Source: F23-D06 sp963603365
GTDB lineage: Bacteria > Bacteroidota > Bacteroidia > Bacteroidales > WCHB1-69
Direction: 5' to 3'
Assembly (NCBI GenBank): GCA_963603365.1
Contig: CAVCMI010000036.1
Location: forward strand, 1 to 64,000
Length of the DNA: 64,000 nucleotides
Under the pieces are notes generated by a model. The model saw only the letters and a program-made list of their open reading frames with translations, did no database searches and was not told where the DNA came from. The position numbers and the translations under genes were made by a program. This document shows, piece after piece, positions 61,406 through 64,000 of the stretch; the stretch's first letter is position 1; each line of letters starts with the position of its first letter.

Positions 61406-62590
61406 ATGTATAGGAAGAAATACGATTTTGATGAAATAATACCCCGGCGGGGCACCTCCAGTGTCAAACACGACATGCTCAAGGCCGTATTCGGAACAGA
61501 TGATATCTTGCCGATGTGGGTGGCAGACATGGACTTCAGGACACCCGACTTCATTGTGGATGCGGTCAGGAAAAGATGCGACCACGAGGTTTTCGCCTAC
61601 ACTTTCGCCCCGGAGCATTATAAAATGTCGTCCATCAACTGGATGCAGAAGCACTACCGCATCCGCGCTTCCTGGAAAGAGGTCCATTTTGTCCCGGGCA
61701 TCGTGCAAGGCATCGCCTTTGCCCTGCAGGCCTTTACGGTTCCGGGAGACAAAGTGCTCATAACCACGCCCGTTTATCCGCCGTTCATCAACGTGCCGCA
61801 CCGCAGCGGACGCATATTCGTAAGCAGTCCGCTCAATATCGAGAATGGGCGTTTCAAATTCAACTTCCACGACTTGGAAGAGAAAGCCAAAGGCTGCAAG
61901 CTGTTGATCCTTGCCAACCCGCACAATCCTGGCGGCACCGTTTGGACTCCGGAAGAGCTCAAGCAGGTAGCAGACATCTGTCAACGGAAGCACGTGTTGG
62001 TGCTTGCCGACGAAATACATGCCGACCTCACCCTGCCCGGCCATCACCACACCTCTTTCTCTACCGTATCAGAAGCGGCATTCAACAACTCCGTCACATT
62101 CATTGCGCCGAGCAAAACCTTCAACATGGCAGGGCTTGCCTCTTCGTTGTGTTATGTGCCCAATGCGGAAATCAGGAAACAGTTCTTCGGCTTCCTGGAC
62201 GCCAACGAGTTGTCGCTCGGATCCCTGTTCGCATACGTTGCCGCCGATGCCGCATTCTCAAACGGCGAGGAGTGGCTGCGGCAACTGCTGGAATACCTGC
62301 AGCACAACGTCGGCTTTGCCGAACAGTATATCAACCGGAACATTCCGGAAATCAAGATGATGAAACCGGAGGCCTCATTCCTGCTCTGGCTTGACTTCAG
62401 GAATCTGCATCTGAGCCAGAAAGAACTTGTCAACCTGCTGGTTCGCGATGCCAAAGTAGGACTGAACAACGGCATCGACTACGGGCCGGAGGGCGAAGGG
62501 TTTATGCGAATGAACATCGGGACACCGCTATCTGTCGTGAACGAGGCCCTTGACCGCATTGCGGAAAGCGTGAAGCGACTTCGTCAATAA
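61406..62590 (+). CDS. PatB/MalY-like PLP lyase or aminotransferase
   Basis: The 394-residue fold-type I PLP enzyme has the MalY/PatB start TSSVKHDMLK and DILPMWVADMDFRTP, the Asp/His blocks NPHNPGG and DEIHADL, and the PLP lysine in APSKTFNMAGLASS. The group includes cystathionine beta-lyases and C-S lyases; activity on cysteine conjugates is the usual guess. Its 3' end overlaps the convergent aroA by 63 bases. Confidence 0.9.
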   Translation: MYRKKYDFDEIIPRRGTSSVKHDMLKAVFGTDDILPMWVADMDFRTPDFIVDAVRKRCDHEVFAYTFAPEHYKMSSINWMQKHYRIRASWKEVHFVPGIVQGIAFALQAFTVPGDKVLITTPVYPPFINVPHRSGRIFVSSPLNIENGRFKFNFHDLEEKAKGCKLLILANPHNPGGTVWTPEELKQVADICQRKHVLVLADEIHADLTLPGHHHTSFSTVSEAAFNNSVTFIAPSKTFNMAGLASSLCYVPNAEIRKQFFGFLDANELSLGSLFAYVAADAAFSNGEEWLRQLLEYLQHNVGFAEQYINRNIPEIKMMKPEASFLLWLDFRNLHLSQKELVNLLVRDAKVGLNNGIDYGPEGEGFMRMNIGTPLSVVNEALDRIAESVKRLRQ

Positions 62591-63715
62591 AGGATAGGAT
62601 TTCCGGAGACACGACACGTCATCGGGCCTTGCGTCAGGCCCGAACAGCAAAAACGCCATGGCCAGACGGTGGTCTTGGCAGGTGCGGAACAGCCAAGGCG
62701 GCGGCGGGAAACCGGCATGCGGCTTCCCTTTGATGCAAAACGTGTCCTCTTCATTTGCTATATGCTCCGCAAAAGGGAACAACTGATTGTACAAGTTTGC
62801 TGTGCGGTCTGATTCTTTGTACTGTAAATTGCGGGTGTGCAAGAAGCGGAACTCTGCCGCCAAAAGAGCGGCCACCGCCGCCAAGACAGGAAAAAGATCC
62901 GGACTGTCAGACAAGTCAAAGTCAAGGCGCAGCCCTGTCTGCGGCCGGGCAGCGTTGACAAGCACGCCGGCTGGCTTCTCCGTGCTGACCACCCCCATAG
63001 CGGCAAACCATTTTGCCGCTACCGCATCACCTTGAACAGAATCTATCGACAGGTTTTTCAGGAGGAAAGTCTCTTGAGGATAGAGCAGTGCCATCGCATA
63101 CCAAAAGGCCGCCGCGCTCCAATCGCCTGTTCTGCCTAAAGGCGTATGTTTGTACGGAAACTCAGGAATCGTCACGGGGCTCGGCAGGCAGGCCTGAGTC
63201 ATGGTTAAATACGGCAACGAGGCGGCGCCGGCGGAGATATGGAGTTCCTTGAGACTGAGCAGCGGCGCCGACAGCAACAGTGCCGAAGCAAACTGCGACG
63301 AGCGTGAGCAATCAACCGAAAGAGAGGATGCCTCAAGCCGTTTGCCTTCAATTCGCCAGCCCGGCAGGACCCTCTCGACAGACGCACCGGCATTGCATAG
63401 CACCCGAACCAATTCCTCGACAGGACGCCGCAGCAGTCTTTCGGTTCCGGTAAGAATCCACCGGCCAGGCGTGGCCGACAGCAAAGGCATCATAAAACGG
63501 TATGCGGCGCCGCAGTCTTGAACATCAATGACAGCCTCCGGAAGGGCAAGCGTATTGGCTTGCTGCAAGGCCGACAACGCTTCGTTTACAGTTTCCACAT
63601 CCGAACAATGAACGCCGCGGCAAAGCGGCAGAGGCTGCCCCGTCTGCACAAAATGCACAAACTGCTTTCTGATGACTATGCTTTTGCAGTCCGGAAGGGA
63701 AATCTCATGAATCAT
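62528..63715 (-). CDS. aroA: EPSP synthase, divergent Bacteroidetes form
   Basis: The enzyme joins PEP and shikimate 3-phosphate in aromatic synthesis. The start MIHEISLPDCKSIVIRKQF has a CKSIVIR version of the usual KSIxNR block. Present are DCGAAYRFMMPL, RPVEELVRVL, SRSSQFASALLLSA, KESDR, QDHRLAMAF and KSYP. The length is 395 residues, short for the family. The frame is open to 63781, but a -7 element at 63721-63728 leaves no room for that start; the ATG at 63715 is nearly leaderless. Confidence 0.85.
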   Translation of the reverse strand: MIHEISLPDCKSIVIRKQFVHFVQTGQPLPLCRGVHCSDVETVNEALSALQQANTLALPEAVIDVQDCGAAYRFMMPLLSATPGRWILTGTERLLRRPVEELVRVLCNAGASVERVLPGWRIEGKRLEASSLSVDCSRSSQFASALLLSAPLLSLKELHISAGAASLPYLTMTQACLPSPVTIPEFPYKHTPLGRTGDWSAAAFWYAMALLYPQETFLLKNLSIDSVQGDAVAAKWFAAMGVVSTEKPAGVLVNAARPQTGLRLDFDLSDSPDLFPVLAAVAALLAAEFRFLHTRNLQYKESDRTANLYNQLFPFAEHIANEEDTFCIKGKPHAGFPPPPWLFRTCQDHRLAMAFLLFGPDARPDDVSCLRKSYPLLTKSLHAFRNAVKGLVHDR

Positions 63716-63720
63716 AGCGG

Positions 63721-63728
63721 CAAAAATA
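63721..63728 (-). promoter_or_regulatory. -7 promoter element for aroA
   Basis: The minus strand reads TATTTTTG then CCGCT, with only five bases between the element and the ATG at 63715. Confidence 0.55.
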
Positions 63729-63756
63729 CAACTATTCGGGAATACGATAAAAATGC

Positions 63757-63764
63757 TACCTTTG
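63757..63764 (+). promoter_or_regulatory. -7 promoter element for argS
   Basis: TACCTTTG followed by CCGCT lies 91 bases before the argS ATG. Confidence 0.65.
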
Positions 63765-63855
63765 CCGCTTGTACCAAACATCGTTTTTGCAAAACTGCAA
63801 AGCAGTGGTTGTCAAAGACATACAATCAATAAAACAATAGTTTCAAAACAAAGAC

Positions 63856-64000
63856 ATGACATTCGAAAACATCCTTGCCAAGGCTCTGCAGAATACATTA
63901 AAGGAACTCTACTCCATTGACGCGGAAATAGAAACCGCCGCCATACAGCCCACACGGAAAGAATTCGAGGGCGACTTCACCATAGTCGTCTTCCCGTTCG
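63856..64000 (+). CDS. argS: Arginyl-tRNA synthetase, N-terminal fragment
   Basis: The reading frame starts at the ATG at 63856 and runs off the right edge after 48 codons. The sequence includes IQPTRKEFEGDFTIVVFPF, the N-terminal Add-1 region common to bacterial ArgS. The rest, including the HIGH and KMSKS motifs, lies outside the window. Confidence 0.85.
   Translation, partial: MTFENILAKALQNTLKELYSIDAEIETAAIQPTRKEFEGDFTIVVFPF

Noticed and set aside
1..64000. CRISPR array, rRNA operon, prophage or integrative element
   Set aside because: No regularly spaced repeats, rRNA sequence, integrase, transposase or phage genes are visible.

Overview
The window looks like chromosomal DNA of an anaerobic member of the Bacteroidales, probably near Porphyromonas, Odoribacter or Parabacteroides. 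I infer this from several signs. Promoters have the Bacteroidetes -7 element TAnnTTTG, and 23 gene starts show it, always followed by C. A PorX-type response regulator with a PglZ-like domain is present. There are SusC-like TonB-dependent receptors with a DUF4249 lipoprotein partner, a PUR-domain/DUF3276 protein, and a DUF5683 protein beside ParAB. The 4-hydroxybutyryl-CoA pathway is of the Porphyromonas gingivalis / Clostridium aminobutyricum type. Base composition looks close to 50% GC by eye. I see no rRNA, prophage, insertion sequence or CRISPR array. This is mostly core genome with a few accessory surface genes.

Region by region. 1-6.1 kb: the end of an unknown gene, then a minus-strand block with a lipoprotein, kbl (threonine catabolism), mtgA (peptidoglycan glycosyltransferase), rplS, an EF-G gene outside a ribosomal operon, and a secreted DUF4412-like protein. 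6.3-8.8 kb: an MBOAT O-acyltransferase with an AlgJ/AlgX-like partner (surface-glycan acylation). 8.8-11.4 kb: porX divergent from an OmpR/RprY-like regulator whose receiver pocket is partly degenerate. 11.4-14.0 kb: pyrF-pyrK-pyrD. 14.0-26.1 kb: a long minus-strand envelope and chromosome-maintenance block (dut, TPR protein, yidC, PUR protein, parA, parB, DUF5683, dapB, lepB, S41 protease, O-antigen-ligase-like protein). 26.3-32.1 kb: miaA overlapping a pRiA4b-ORF3-like gene, yebC divergent from a prolyl-tRNA editing gene, ruvC overlapping a retropepsin-like protease, corA and a nitroreductase. 32.3-38.3 kb: pckA, an RlmI-like methyltransferase, glyA, an NfuA-like scaffold, ychF and tRNA-Gly(CCC).

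38.4-44.4 kb: marC, then a four-gene operon (transcribed abfD, abfT, 4hbD, sucD) linking succinyl-CoA through succinate semialdehyde and 4-hydroxybutyrate to crotonyl-CoA. All the expected metal and catalytic residues checked are present. 44.9-49.4 kb: a lipoprotein plus a WcaJ-type initiating sugar transferase, then carbamate kinase and a catabolic-type ornithine carbamoyltransferase, which together make ATP from citrulline. 49.5-55.2 kb: an M13 peptidase (PepO-like), rfbA, an M28 peptidase, a DUF2795 protein and a PduO-type cobalamin adenosyltransferase. 55.2-64 kb: tRNA-Lys(CTT), a TonB receptor with a Cys-Cys motif, a DUF4249/TonB-receptor pair, a PatB/MalY-like aminotransferase, a divergent aroA and the start of argS.

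Taken together the genes fit an asaccharolytic or amino-acid-fermenting anaerobe. Threonine cleavage, citrulline breakdown, gluconeogenic/CO2-fixing PEP carboxykinase, and secreted peptidases feed a succinate/4-hydroxybutyrate-to-butyrate route. No single undescribed system stands out. The best leads are the two-regulator locus around porX, the proline-translation divergent pair yebC/proX, the retropepsin gene fused into the ruvC transcript by overlap, and the near-leaderless aroA.
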